From Caproicibacter sp047833665 (GTDB lineage Bacteria > Bacillota > Clostridia > Oscillospirales > Acutalibacteraceae): 64,000 nt of DNA. Positions within the stretch are counted from its first letter, which is position 1; each line of letters begins with the position of its first letter. Of the stretch, positions 17,630 through 24,445 are shown piece after piece. Under the pieces are notes generated by a model. That model had not been told where the DNA came from. It searched no databases and saw only the letters and a program-made list of their open reading frames with translations. The stretch is taken from positions 2,356,001 to 2,420,000 of the forward strand of contig CP181261.1 of NCBI GenBank assembly GCA_047833665.1, given 5' to 3'. The position numbers were made by a program, and so were the translations under genes.

Positions 17630-17653
17630 CCCCCAAAGGTGAAGTTTTACTTT
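17614..17653 (-). terminator. Terminator of the sigma-holin operon
   Basis: On the minus strand AAGTAAAAC - TTCACCTTTGGGG - GTTTACTT followed by TTTTAGG. It begins inside the last codons of the holin gene. Confidence 0.55.
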
Positions 17654-18057
17654 TTTTTACTACTTTTTTTATTAAGTTGCTGTAGGATTCCTTTTAGTTT
17701 ATCGGGAATGGGGACACCCATTTCACTTGCGTTTTCTATAATGCTGATTCCTTCATTAGATAAGTAAAACATAATCAACATTGTACGGAGAGAACTACCT
17801 GAGCCAATGATATACTGATCCACGACATATCCCAACGCGATAAGTATAAAAATTATTGCCTTTTTGCATATGCCGTGAAATCCGATTTCGCTTGACAGTT
17901 TCTTATCATGAATAGCCAGCAAAACACCCGTTACGTAATCAAGTCCAATAAATGCAACTAAAGCATAAATTAAGGAATCAAGTCCACCAAACAGCCATCC
18001 CAAAATTCCTCCTGTGCAAGCAAGTAGGATTTTACAGCTGTCTAAAATTTTTTCCAT
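17647..18057 (-). CDS. Phage-type holin, TcdE/UviB-like (holin_4_1)
   Basis: A small membrane protein of 136 residues with 3 hydrophobic segments ('LLACTGGILGWLFGG', 'LIYALVAFIGLDYVTGVLLAI', 'AIIFILIALGYVVDQYI') and a Lys-rich tail. 'GLDYVTGVLLAI' and 'SNEGISIIENASEMGVPIP' are hallmarks of the bacteriophage_holin_4_1 family, which includes TcdE of Clostridioides difficile and UviB of C. perfringens. Holins form membrane holes that let enzymes or toxins out. ATG 18057 has AAGGTG 6 bases upstream. It is 15 bases behind the sigma gene, in one operon, as in uviA-uviB. Confidence 0.85.
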   Translation of the reverse strand: MEKILDSCKILLACTGGILGWLFGGLDSLIYALVAFIGLDYVTGVLLAIHDKKLSSEIGFHGICKKAIIFILIALGYVVDQYIIGSGSSLRTMLIMFYLSNEGISIIENASEMGVPIPDKLKGILQQLNKKSSKKK

Positions 18058-18072
18058 TGCTTTCACCTTCGT

Positions 18073-18615
18073 TCATGGCTTGTCCATTAACTGAGTTTTC
18101 AGTTTTTTGAGCGCTCGGTTTTTCATCTGGTTAACAGCTTGTCTGGAAATACCAAGCCGTTGTGCAGTTTCGCGGGATGAATAATCCTTGACATAGATCA
18201 TTTGTATTACTAAATCTTCCCGTCTTGTTAAAACATATTTAATACTAGGCAATTCGTATTGAAAATAATTATCTTTTTGGCACAACAAAGATTCAATATG
18301 GTAAATTTGATTGTTCTTCAGCTCGGAGAGTAAAATAACATTTTGCAATGACTTTTTTTGCCTAGATTTTTTAATAAAGATACGCCTCATTGTTTTGCTG
18401 ATGTATAACACTAGGCCTCCTTCGCACCGATTATGTATCTTGTCAAGGTCAATGTCATGAACTAATTGAATAAAATCAACAAGGAGATCATCGTAAGCAT
18501 CCTCGTGATGCAATAGATAAGCATATTTTTTTATCAAAGGATTGAATTTATTGATCAGTGCAAGGGTAGCATCAGCATTGCCGCTTTGGGATTGAGTAAT
18601 CAAATCTGCAGTCAT
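18073..18615 (-). CDS. RNA polymerase sigma factor of the TcdR/UviA/BotR type
   Basis: 180 residues from ATG 18615, which has AGGTGG 8 bases upstream (an in-frame GTG at 18627 lies in that site). It has a region-2-like part at 20-105 ('FNPLIKKYAYLL', 'LVLYISKTMRRIFIKKSRQ') and a region-4 helix-turn-helix at 130-178 ('SSRETAQRLGISRQAVNQMK'). No anti-sigma gene follows; instead a holin does, as in the clostridial toxin/bacteriocin sigma group (TcdR, UviA, BotR, TetR). Its own promoter carries TTTACA plus ATCTCTCT, pointing to autoregulation. Generic ECF is the alternative. Confidence 0.8.
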   Translation of the reverse strand: MTADLITQSQSGNADATLALINKFNPLIKKYAYLLHHEDAYDDLLVDFIQLVHDIDLDKIHNRCEGGLVLYISKTMRRIFIKKSRQKKSLQNVILLSELKNNQIYHIESLLCQKDNYFQYELPSIKYVLTRREDLVIQMIYVKDYSSRETAQRLGISRQAVNQMKNRALKKLKTQLMDKP

Positions 18616-18633
18616 TGGATATTCCACCTCTCA

Positions 18634-18667
18634 ACTATTAGAGAGATGAAATTCCAAAAATTGTAAA
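18634..18667 (-). promoter_or_regulatory. Putative autoregulated promoter of the sigma gene
   Basis: On the minus strand TTTACA (18667-18662), 14 bases, then ATCTCTCTAATA. Same elements as 12925 and 17629 but 2 bases longer. The downstream part also forms CTCTC-TAATAGTT-GAGAG. Confidence 0.5.
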
Positions 18668-18944
18668 TTATTTAAGCTCATTTTTTGTTATCACCAATTA
18701 CCTGTTTTGAAAAACATAAAATACTGTCTTAAACTGCATTTTACGCATATTTCAATATTGCTAAGGTGATGTTTTTTGCCGCTTGTGTTTTGAATTCACA
18801 TTGTTCGATTTATCATACTGCTAATTAATATTCTCTCACACAAATAAAGACTTCAAATCCTTTTTCAACAATTTGATATTATTCTTTAACATTTAAATGT
18901 AAGAGGTTTACTTTATTCTGTATGATATAGAGGAAAATAAATCT
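18668..18944. other. AT-rich intergenic region upstream of the sigma operon
   Basis: No open frame with a ribosome site. AT-rich, as expected for a regulatory spacer between the sigma promoter and repeat R1. Confidence 0.5.
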
Positions 18945-19078
18945 TTCAAAAAGTAAAAATAGAATGTACGATAATGCTCAAAATCGCATCAGAATCGGTA
19001 TTTACACAAATGTCGATTCATTATAGAACATGAAAAAACACTTTTTATGTCGTACAAGTGTCGTATAAATTAGGGTTC
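18945..19078. repeat. Dispersed repeat R1, copy 2
   Basis: Second copy of the repeat at 10246, ending in TTTTTATGTCGTACAAGTGTC, which also resembles the 3' end of the integrase fragment (GTCGTACAAGTGTCGTAC at about 10056). May descend from DNA flanking an integrated element. Confidence 0.55.
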
Positions 19079-19159
19079 GGACCATTATGTTTTTTTGTGC
19101 GTTCAAGGCTTGTACACGGATCACAACATCGGCTCGGCGTGTAATATATTAAATTTGTC

Positions 19160-19238
19160 ACCTCTGCCATAAGATGCATCTGAAACATCGTCCTTGGTAA
19201 GGACGAGGTCACCAGTTCGAATCTGGTTAGCAGCTCCC
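19160..19238 (+). pseudogene. Degraded tRNA-Thr (GGT), D-arm missing
   Basis: The anticodon arm (CGTCC-TTGGTAA-GGACG, anticodon GGT), variable loop GGTC, T-arm (ACCAG-TTCGAAT-CTGGT) and 3' acceptor TAGCAGC are clear. The 5' acceptor partner and D-arm are missing or scrambled. Likely the 3' tRNA half left at an attachment site of an integrated element. Confidence 0.6.
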
Positions 19239-19275
19239 AAAAATCCGCATGGCTCTAGGCTATGCGGATTTTTTG
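19239..19275 (+). terminator. Terminator behind the tRNA-Thr remnant
   Basis: Stem AATCCGCAT / ATGCGGATT with a 10-base loop, followed by TTTT. Confidence 0.7.
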
Positions 19276-19370
19276 ATATTTATTATTAATTTTCAAAATA
19301 CCGCTTTTGACCGCATTTGACCTTACACGAAGGGTCAAAACAGGGTCAAAAAATCATGCTCAATTTGCAG

Positions 19371-19560
19371 CCTCTATGTCAATAGTTCGGATGAATTTAA
19401 AATAAAAAAACAAATGGAGCGGCGCTAAGCTACTCCTTTTTTCGTTGAAACATGGAACATGTGAAGAATGCGATTACGAAAGCGGGTAAAATTATGATAA
19501 CCGTAGGCATTGCGTTTGAGTACCTTTATCTTGTTGTTAACCCCTTCGGTAAAAACCCGT
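19371..19560 (-). mobile_element. ISL3-family stump, copy 2
   Basis: The best preserved of three. On the minus strand it reads 'FTEGVNNKIKVLKRNAYGYH' then 'NFTRFRNRILHMFHV', the C-terminal end of ISL3 transposases, and finishes at a CTATGTCAATAGTT terminal repeat. The rest of the transposase is absent. Confidence 0.7.
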
Positions 19561-19604
19561 GGGATGTATTATGCGATATTCTTCTTTGAATAGCTTATTC
19601 GCAT

Positions 19605-19655
19605 TCATTTTATTGAAGACCCAATGACTTTTCTACTTCACAAAGTATTAAACTT
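19605..19655 (-). mobile_element. Degenerate IS256 end
   Basis: GCATTCATTTTATTGAAGAC and CCAATGACTTTTCTAC resemble the transposase-proximal IS256 end with several changes; the last 25 bp are not recognisable. Confidence 0.45.
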
Positions 19656-19707
19656 CTCTTGAAACTATTTTTTAACGAGATGGAATCGACTTCAGACATT
19701 CTTAGGC

Positions 19708-19736
19708 TTGACAACATTTCTATGTTTATGTAAAAT
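19708..19736 (+). promoter_or_regulatory. Sigma-A-type promoter upstream of the bacteriocin gene
   Basis: TTGACA, 17 bases, TAAAAT, with a second possible -10 (TATAAT) a few bases on. Would give a leader of about 280 bases containing the first inverted-repeat arm. Confidence 0.55.
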
Positions 19737-19944
19737 ATTTACTATAATGTTAATCATTTACATAAATAACGCATAGAAATAATATTACAATTAGATTTTC
19801 TGGACAAGCCTGTATCTACAATAGCCGTTGCTCCTTATGTTACCCGCTCTTACTAATCTTCATCCACTGTTCACCTTGTACGTTCCATATATCCAATTAG
19901 TCCCAGACACTTGGAAGACACTCAAAAGCTTGAAAAATATTAAC

Positions 19945-20247
19945 CCCAACAATTTTAACTGCCTTTTAGTGGGGAGAAATTAGTTTACTGTAACAATTTC
20001 AAATATGAAAGGAAGTCGTCAAATATGAGTGCAGTGATTAAAGTTCTTGCAAAGTATGGTTCTAAAGCAGTCAAGTTTGCTGTTGCGCATAAAGATACGA
20101 TTATCAAGATCATCAAAGAGATTAGCTTTCAGGCAGCTATTAACTGGGTACTCAAGGCATTAGGTCTTAACTAATAGCTAATTCGTATTTTACTTAGCCT
20201 TACATAGAGGCACATTGCTTCACTAAAAGGCAGTTAAAATTGTTGGG
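19945..20247. repeat. Perfect 27-bp inverted repeat framing the bacteriocin gene
   Basis: The left arm at 19945-19971 (CCCAACAATTTTAACTGCC, then TTTTAGTG) is the exact reverse complement of the right arm at 20221-20247. The arms are 249 bp apart and enclose only the bacteriocin gene with its ribosome site. No transposase is inside and no target duplication is evident. See findings. Confidence 0.9.
20025..20174 (+). CDS. Leaderless bacteriocin, aureocin A53/lacticin Q-like
   Basis: A 49-residue cationic peptide (8 Lys, net about +6) without a double-Gly leader or signal peptide. The N-terminal 'LAKYGSKAV' and C-terminal 'INWVLKALGL' resemble the same positions in lacticin Q and aureocin A53, four-helix leaderless peptides that permeabilise Gram-positive membranes. 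AAAGGAAG lies 9 bases before the ATG. An ABC ATPase, a large membrane protein and a small membrane protein follow, the kind of genes that export such peptides or protect the producer. It has a single Trp, fewer than the known relatives. Family assignment is by eye; a holin-like small peptide is the alternative. Confidence 0.75.
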   Translation: MSAVIKVLAKYGSKAVKFAVAHKDTIIKIIKEISFQAAINWVLKALGLN

Positions 20248-20333
20248 ATATTCTTCGTTATTGCTTTAAAACAAATAACATGATAAGATAGACTTATGGT
20301 ATAAAGGATGGCTCTTATAAGGAGGATTTGGTT

Positions 20334-21035
20334 ATGCAGTTAGTTGTAAATAAAATAGCGAAATCTTTTGATCAAAAAGAAGTCCTGCGGGATATATCTT
20401 TTACATTTGAATCAGGATATATCTACGCTTTATTAGGTAAAAACGGAAGCGGAAAAACAACATTATTTAATTGCTTAAACGGTGACATTGATATCGACAG
20501 CGGAAAGGCGGAATATATCGATGCTGCCGGGACAAGGCATCAAGTGGAACCGGAGGATGTTGGCTATGTATCGGCCACCCCGGTTTTACCCGGCTTTTTA
20601 ACAGGATATGAAATCGTGAAATTTTTTATTGATATTAACCGAGAAAAATGTAAATTAACGCAAAATGCTGATGATTACTTAGATATGGTAAAACTAAATA
20701 AAGAAGATAGAAATCGTTTGATCAAAGATTATTCGCTGGGCATGAAAAATAAAATTCAAATGCTAAATTTCATCATCACCCAACCCCCAATTATATTATT
20801 AGATGAACCTATCACATCATTGGATATTGTAACCGCTAATCAAATTAAAACAATTTTACGAAAGATGAAAGAAAACCACATTATCATTTTTTCCACCCAT
20901 CTATTAAACCTTGCGAAAGAAATATCGGATAAGATTATTGTCCTAAATGAGGGAACATTAAGAAGCATCAATTTGCCTGAAAACAGTACTCATCTTGAGC
21001 AGGAAGTTATAAAAGCACTAGGTCTTGAGGAATAA
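20334..21035 (+). CDS. ABC transporter ATPase of the bacteriocin locus
   Basis: 233 residues from ATG 20334 (AAGGAGG 8 bases upstream; an in-frame TTG at 20328 is too close to it). Walker A 'GKNGSGKTTLF' near residue 36, signature 'YSLGMKNK' near 130 and Walker B 'IILLDEPITSLD' near 150, then the switch 'FSTHL'. Short, without a C-terminal extension, as in bacteriocin immunity/export ATPases. The next gene starts 1 base after its stop. Probably energises export of, or self-protection against, the peptide encoded at 20025. Confidence 0.85.
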   Translation: MQLVVNKIAKSFDQKEVLRDISFTFESGYIYALLGKNGSGKTTLFNCLNGDIDIDSGKAEYIDAAGTRHQVEPEDVGYVSATPVLPGFLTGYEIVKFFIDINREKCKLTQNADDYLDMVKLNKEDRNRLIKDYSLGMKNKIQMLNFIITQPPIILLDEPITSLDIVTANQIKTILRKMKENHIIIFSTHLLNLAKEISDKIIVLNEGTLRSINLPENSTHLEQEVIKALGLEE

Positions 21036-21036
21036 A

Positions 21037-22620
21037 ATGAATACGATTAAAATTTCTTATGAGATAGAAACAAGCTATAAAACCAATAAGATGCTTTCTT
21101 TGTCCAAGCATATAAAGCCCTTAAACAGAGTCATTCCCGATTCGGTCTATGGAAATTTTCATCTAAAAAAAGCATTGGGCATCATTGTAAATCTATTGGC
21201 TCTATTAAAAAAGCTGTTGTTAGAATCATTGTACTTATTTCTTTGTGCCTGGGTTCCCATCCATTTCTTTTCTCCTCATAACTCAGCTTTACCAATTTCA
21301 GTAAATATCATTTTCTTTCTTAGCTGTGTATTAGGGCCACTGCAAGAAAGTGAAATTTTCAAGACAACAGATATTAAATACACATGTTTAAAATATATGC
21401 ACATAAATAGTAAAAGCTATATCGTTCAAAACGTCATGCAACGAATCACCATACATTCCGTCTTATTCATTCCATTACTGTATTATTTTTTTGTACCGCT
21501 GGAAATGCCAACTGATCAATTTGCGGCTTTCGTATTTTGTATTGTTGGATTCAAGTTTATTGGTGAATCTTTGCACTTAATTGTTTTTGAAAAAACAAAA
21601 AAGGTTATCTGTCAGCATTGGTTTTTCCTTTTCCCACTTTTTGTTTTATCCTTCTTGGGAGCATATGCGCCTTTCATTTTCCACCAGAATCCGGACACAG
21701 ATAAAATTATATTGACTGCTCCCTTTCTTATCTTAGTTGGAATATTTTTTGTGTTATCCGTTTTATACATTTCTATCGGTTACAGAAAATATAATACTTA
21801 TTCCTTTTTAAGGGCATTTAGCTCTCAAAATTTAATATCACAAATTGTTGCACAAGAATTAAATCAACCGGACTCAGACTATACTTTTAAAAATAAAAAG
21901 TTATTTGTGAATCAAAATGACAAAAAGTATTATCACTTAAATGGCATTGACTTTATCAATGCAATCTTTTTCAGTAGGTATCGAAAATACTTCAGGAAAC
22001 ATCTAATAATCAGAATTGTTGCAATTTTGATTATTACCATTGCCGGGCTTTTGTTTTATAGCAATTCATTTCCTTATAAGGACGTATTTGATCTTCTTCC
22101 TTTTATTATTATATGTATTTCGTTACTTAGCATATCTGACCCGTTTTGCCGAATATTCTATTTTGATTGTGACCGGATGTTTTTAACATATTCGCCTTTC
22201 AAAAACATTGAAACCCTAAAAAAGAACTATAGATATCGACTTAAAAAAATTTGCTTATTCAATTTTATCATTGGATTTGCTACATTTCTTGCTTTGACTC
22301 TTTTCTCCTATTGTACCGGAATACTAAACATAAAAGATACCCTTTTCATGTTTTTCGCGATCATACTAGCCTATCTGTTCTATGCCGTATACTCAGTATC
22401 AACATATTTTTTGTTTCAACCTTATGCAACTGATTTTAAGCTAAGCTTAAAAAGTCTTGCAATATCCACATTAACATCCCCGCTTTATTTAACTTGTTTT
22501 ATACTTTATTCCCAAAAGCTGACATGTGTCTTCATTGAATTTGGGCTTGTGATTATCTACTTGATCGTTGCTACCCTTTTGCTGCCACGTCTATCCCCCA
22601 AATTCATGAGAGTCAAATAA
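21037..22620 (+). CDS. Large polytopic membrane protein, putative ABC permease
   Basis: 527 residues with about ten to twelve hydrophobic helices in two clusters (about 65-260 and 330-520), separated by a hydrophilic loop. No named family motif is visible. Its tight coupling to the ATPase upstream makes it the likely permease of the pair, like other large two-cluster ABC-2-type exporters beside bacteriocin genes. It is rich in Phe, Ile, Leu and Tyr. GAGG in the end of the ATPase gene serves as ribosome site. Confidence 0.65.
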   Translation: MNTIKISYEIETSYKTNKMLSLSKHIKPLNRVIPDSVYGNFHLKKALGIIVNLLALLKKLLLESLYLFLCAWVPIHFFSPHNSALPISVNIIFFLSCVLGPLQESEIFKTTDIKYTCLKYMHINSKSYIVQNVMQRITIHSVLFIPLLYYFFVPLEMPTDQFAAFVFCIVGFKFIGESLHLIVFEKTKKVICQHWFFLFPLFVLSFLGAYAPFIFHQNPDTDKIILTAPFLILVGIFFVLSVLYISIGYRKYNTYSFLRAFSSQNLISQIVAQELNQPDSDYTFKNKKLFVNQNDKKYYHLNGIDFINAIFFSRYRKYFRKHLIIRIVAILIITIAGLLFYSNSFPYKDVFDLLPFIIICISLLSISDPFCRIFYFDCDRMFLTYSPFKNIETLKKNYRYRLKKICLFNFIIGFATFLALTLFSYCTGILNIKDTLFMFFAIILAYLFYAVYSVSTYFLFQPYATDFKLSLKSLAISTLTSPLYLTCFILYSQKLTCVFIEFGLVIIYLIVATLLLPRLSPKFMRVK

Positions 22621-22647
22621 TATAATAGCAAGGAGTCGATATTATAT

Positions 22648-22905
22648 ATGAAAATATTAACGATTGCAATTTCGATTGTCATAGGAACACTATTGCTGTT
22701 TCTGCAGCATATACTAAGCCGAAAAAAATCAGTAATGTGGGGCGCGATTTTACCTATCTTAACGATACCTTTTGCGATATGGATTATTACATTTAAAAAA
22801 TTGAGTGTAAATTTTCAGAATTTAATCCCATTTATCTTAATATTCCTCATATTAACAGAGGAGTGGTACGAGGGAAGAAAAAAACAGAAAAACAGTGATG
22901 ATTAA
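22648..22905 (+). CDS. Small three-helix membrane protein of the bacteriocin locus
   Basis: 85 residues with hydrophobic stretches at about 3-22, 30-49 and 57-70 and a charged tail ('EEWYEGRKKQKN'). AAGGAG lies 12 bases upstream of the ATG, a loose spacing. It ends the ABC operon. Small basic or amphipathic membrane proteins of this size often give immunity to leaderless bacteriocins; that role is inferred from position only. An ISL3 stump begins directly after its stop codon. Confidence 0.6.
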   Translation: MKILTIAISIVIGTLLLFLQHILSRKKSVMWGAILPILTIPFAIWIITFKKLSVNFQNLIPFILIFLILTEEWYEGRKKQKNSDD

Positions 22906-22906
22906 A

Positions 22907-23065
22907 GGCTCTATGTCAATAGTTGGGGTAACCCAAAATGGAAACACGGGATGGAGCGGCGCTAAGCTGCTCCATTTTTCGTTGAAACATGGAACATGTG
23001 AAGAATGCGATTACGAAAGCGGGTAAAATTATGATAACCGTAGGCATTGCGTTTGAGTACCTAAA
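22907..23065 (-). mobile_element. ISL3-family stump, copy 3
   Basis: Starts with GGCTCTATGTCAATAGTTGG two bases after the membrane-protein stop; nearly identical to copy 2 over the transposase C-terminus. Confidence 0.7.
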
Positions 23066-23101
23066 TCTTTCAAAAAGTAAAAATAGAATGTACGATAATG
23101 G
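23066..23101. repeat. Dispersed repeat R1, copy 3 (cut by IS256-C)
   Basis: The first 35 bp of R1 (AATCTTTCAAAAAGTAAAAA...), ending where IS256-C begins. Confidence 0.6.
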
Positions 23102-24435
23102 GATGGAGTACAATAAAGTTCGCAATTTCATAAAGGCATAGAAAAGTCATTGGGACTCCGATAAAATGAATGGTGATAAGACATTCAAAGAAGGAGAGAT
23201 ACCCAATGACTCAAAAAAAGAATACCACAGATTTGACAGAATTGCTACTAAAATGTATGGCGCAACCAGATCCAATGCTGTCGATGCTGGAATGGCTTTG
23301 TACTCGTCTGATGGAAGCAGAGGTCTCCGGTATCGTTGGCGCAGAAAAGAATGCACACAATCCATCCCGCCGTGATTACCGCTGCGGCTATCGGCCGCGT
23401 CGATTGGATACTCGTATGGGGACGATGTATCTGATGGTACCAAAACTCCGAAATCAGGGCTATATCCCGTTTTTCGTAACAGAACGCAAGCGCAGTGAAG
23501 CAGCGCTGATTCAAGTGGTTCAAGAAGCGTTTGTGCAGGGTGTATCTACGCGAAAGATGGAGAAACTAGCTCGCAGTCTTGGAATTGAAAATCTTTCTCG
23601 CAGTCAAGTCAGTGAAATGACGAAAGGTCTTAACGAGCAGGTACAGTACTTCCGCAGCCGGCCTCTGACGGGTCGCTATCCTGTCATTTGGACAGATGCA
23701 CTGTATGAAAAAATTCGTATGGATGGCCGGGTCGTCAGCATGGCTGTGATGGTAGTTTGCGGCGTCAATGAACAGGGACATAGGGATATCATTGCTGTAG
23801 AGCCAATGCTGGATGAATCCAAAGAAAGTTATTCTCAATTGTTTCAAAGTCTTCTAGATCGTGGTCTGAAAACACCGCTCCTGGTGGTTTCAGACGCGAA
23901 CAAAGGGCTGATTGCAGCCATCCGTGAGAGTTTTCCGGGAGCTTCCTGGCAACGGTGCAAAGTCCATTTTATGCGAAATATTTTGGCTCATGTATCCCAG
24001 AAGGAAAAAGAATCCTTTGCGGCTCAGTTAAAAGAAATTTGGCTGGCACCTTCCGCTAAAATAGCTAGACAACGCGCAGAGCAAATATCAGAACAGTATG
24101 GAAAACGCTTTCCAAAAGCAATTGAGCTTCTGCAAGATGGGCTGGAAGATTCTCTAGCCTTCTATGCTTTTCCGGAACTCGATGCTCGCAAAATCTCCTC
24201 AACCAATATGCTAGAACGGCTAAACAAGGAAATTCGCCGCAGAACCAGCGTAGTCGGAATATTTCCTAATCCGGATTCCTATCTACGGCTGGTAACAACA
24301 CATCTGATGGAGTATGCGGAAGACTGGTCTGTTTCCAGAGCATATTTAAACCCAAAATCTATTCTTTCATTGTTAAGCGCAGCCTAATTCATTTTTCGGA
24401 GTCCCTAAAAATTGCGAACTTCCCTTGACACTAGC
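23102..24435 (+). mobile_element. IS256-family element, copy C (full length)
   Basis: 1334 bp from GATGGAGTACAATAAAG to TTGACACTAGC. The left flank is ...CGATAATGG and the right CGATAAGATA; only CGATAA is shared, so there is no clean 8-bp duplication, which suggests rearrangement after insertion. Confidence 0.9.
23206..24387 (+). CDS. IS256-family transposase
   Basis: An intact 393-residue copy with GGAGAG upstream. It differs from copies B and D at scattered positions (for example SQKEKES for PQKEKES, APSAKIA for APSAEIA, C-terminal SILSLLSAA), which it largely shares with fragment E at 38109. Two sub-lineages of the element therefore coexist in the window. Confidence 0.95.
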   Translation: MTQKKNTTDLTELLLKCMAQPDPMLSMLEWLCTRLMEAEVSGIVGAEKNAHNPSRRDYRCGYRPRRLDTRMGTMYLMVPKLRNQGYIPFFVTERKRSEAALIQVVQEAFVQGVSTRKMEKLARSLGIENLSRSQVSEMTKGLNEQVQYFRSRPLTGRYPVIWTDALYEKIRMDGRVVSMAVMVVCGVNEQGHRDIIAVEPMLDESKESYSQLFQSLLDRGLKTPLLVVSDANKGLIAAIRESFPGASWQRCKVHFMRNILAHVSQKEKESFAAQLKEIWLAPSAKIARQRAEQISEQYGKRFPKAIELLQDGLEDSLAFYAFPELDARKISSTNMLERLNKEIRRRTSVVGIFPNPDSYLRLVTTHLMEYAEDWSVSRAYLNPKSILSLLSAA

Positions 24436-24445
24436 CGATAAGATA

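Noticed and set aside
23094..24443. An 8-bp target duplication around IS256-C
   Set aside because: Left GATAATGG and right CGATAAGA do not match; only CGATAA is shared if the frame is shifted, which is not enough.
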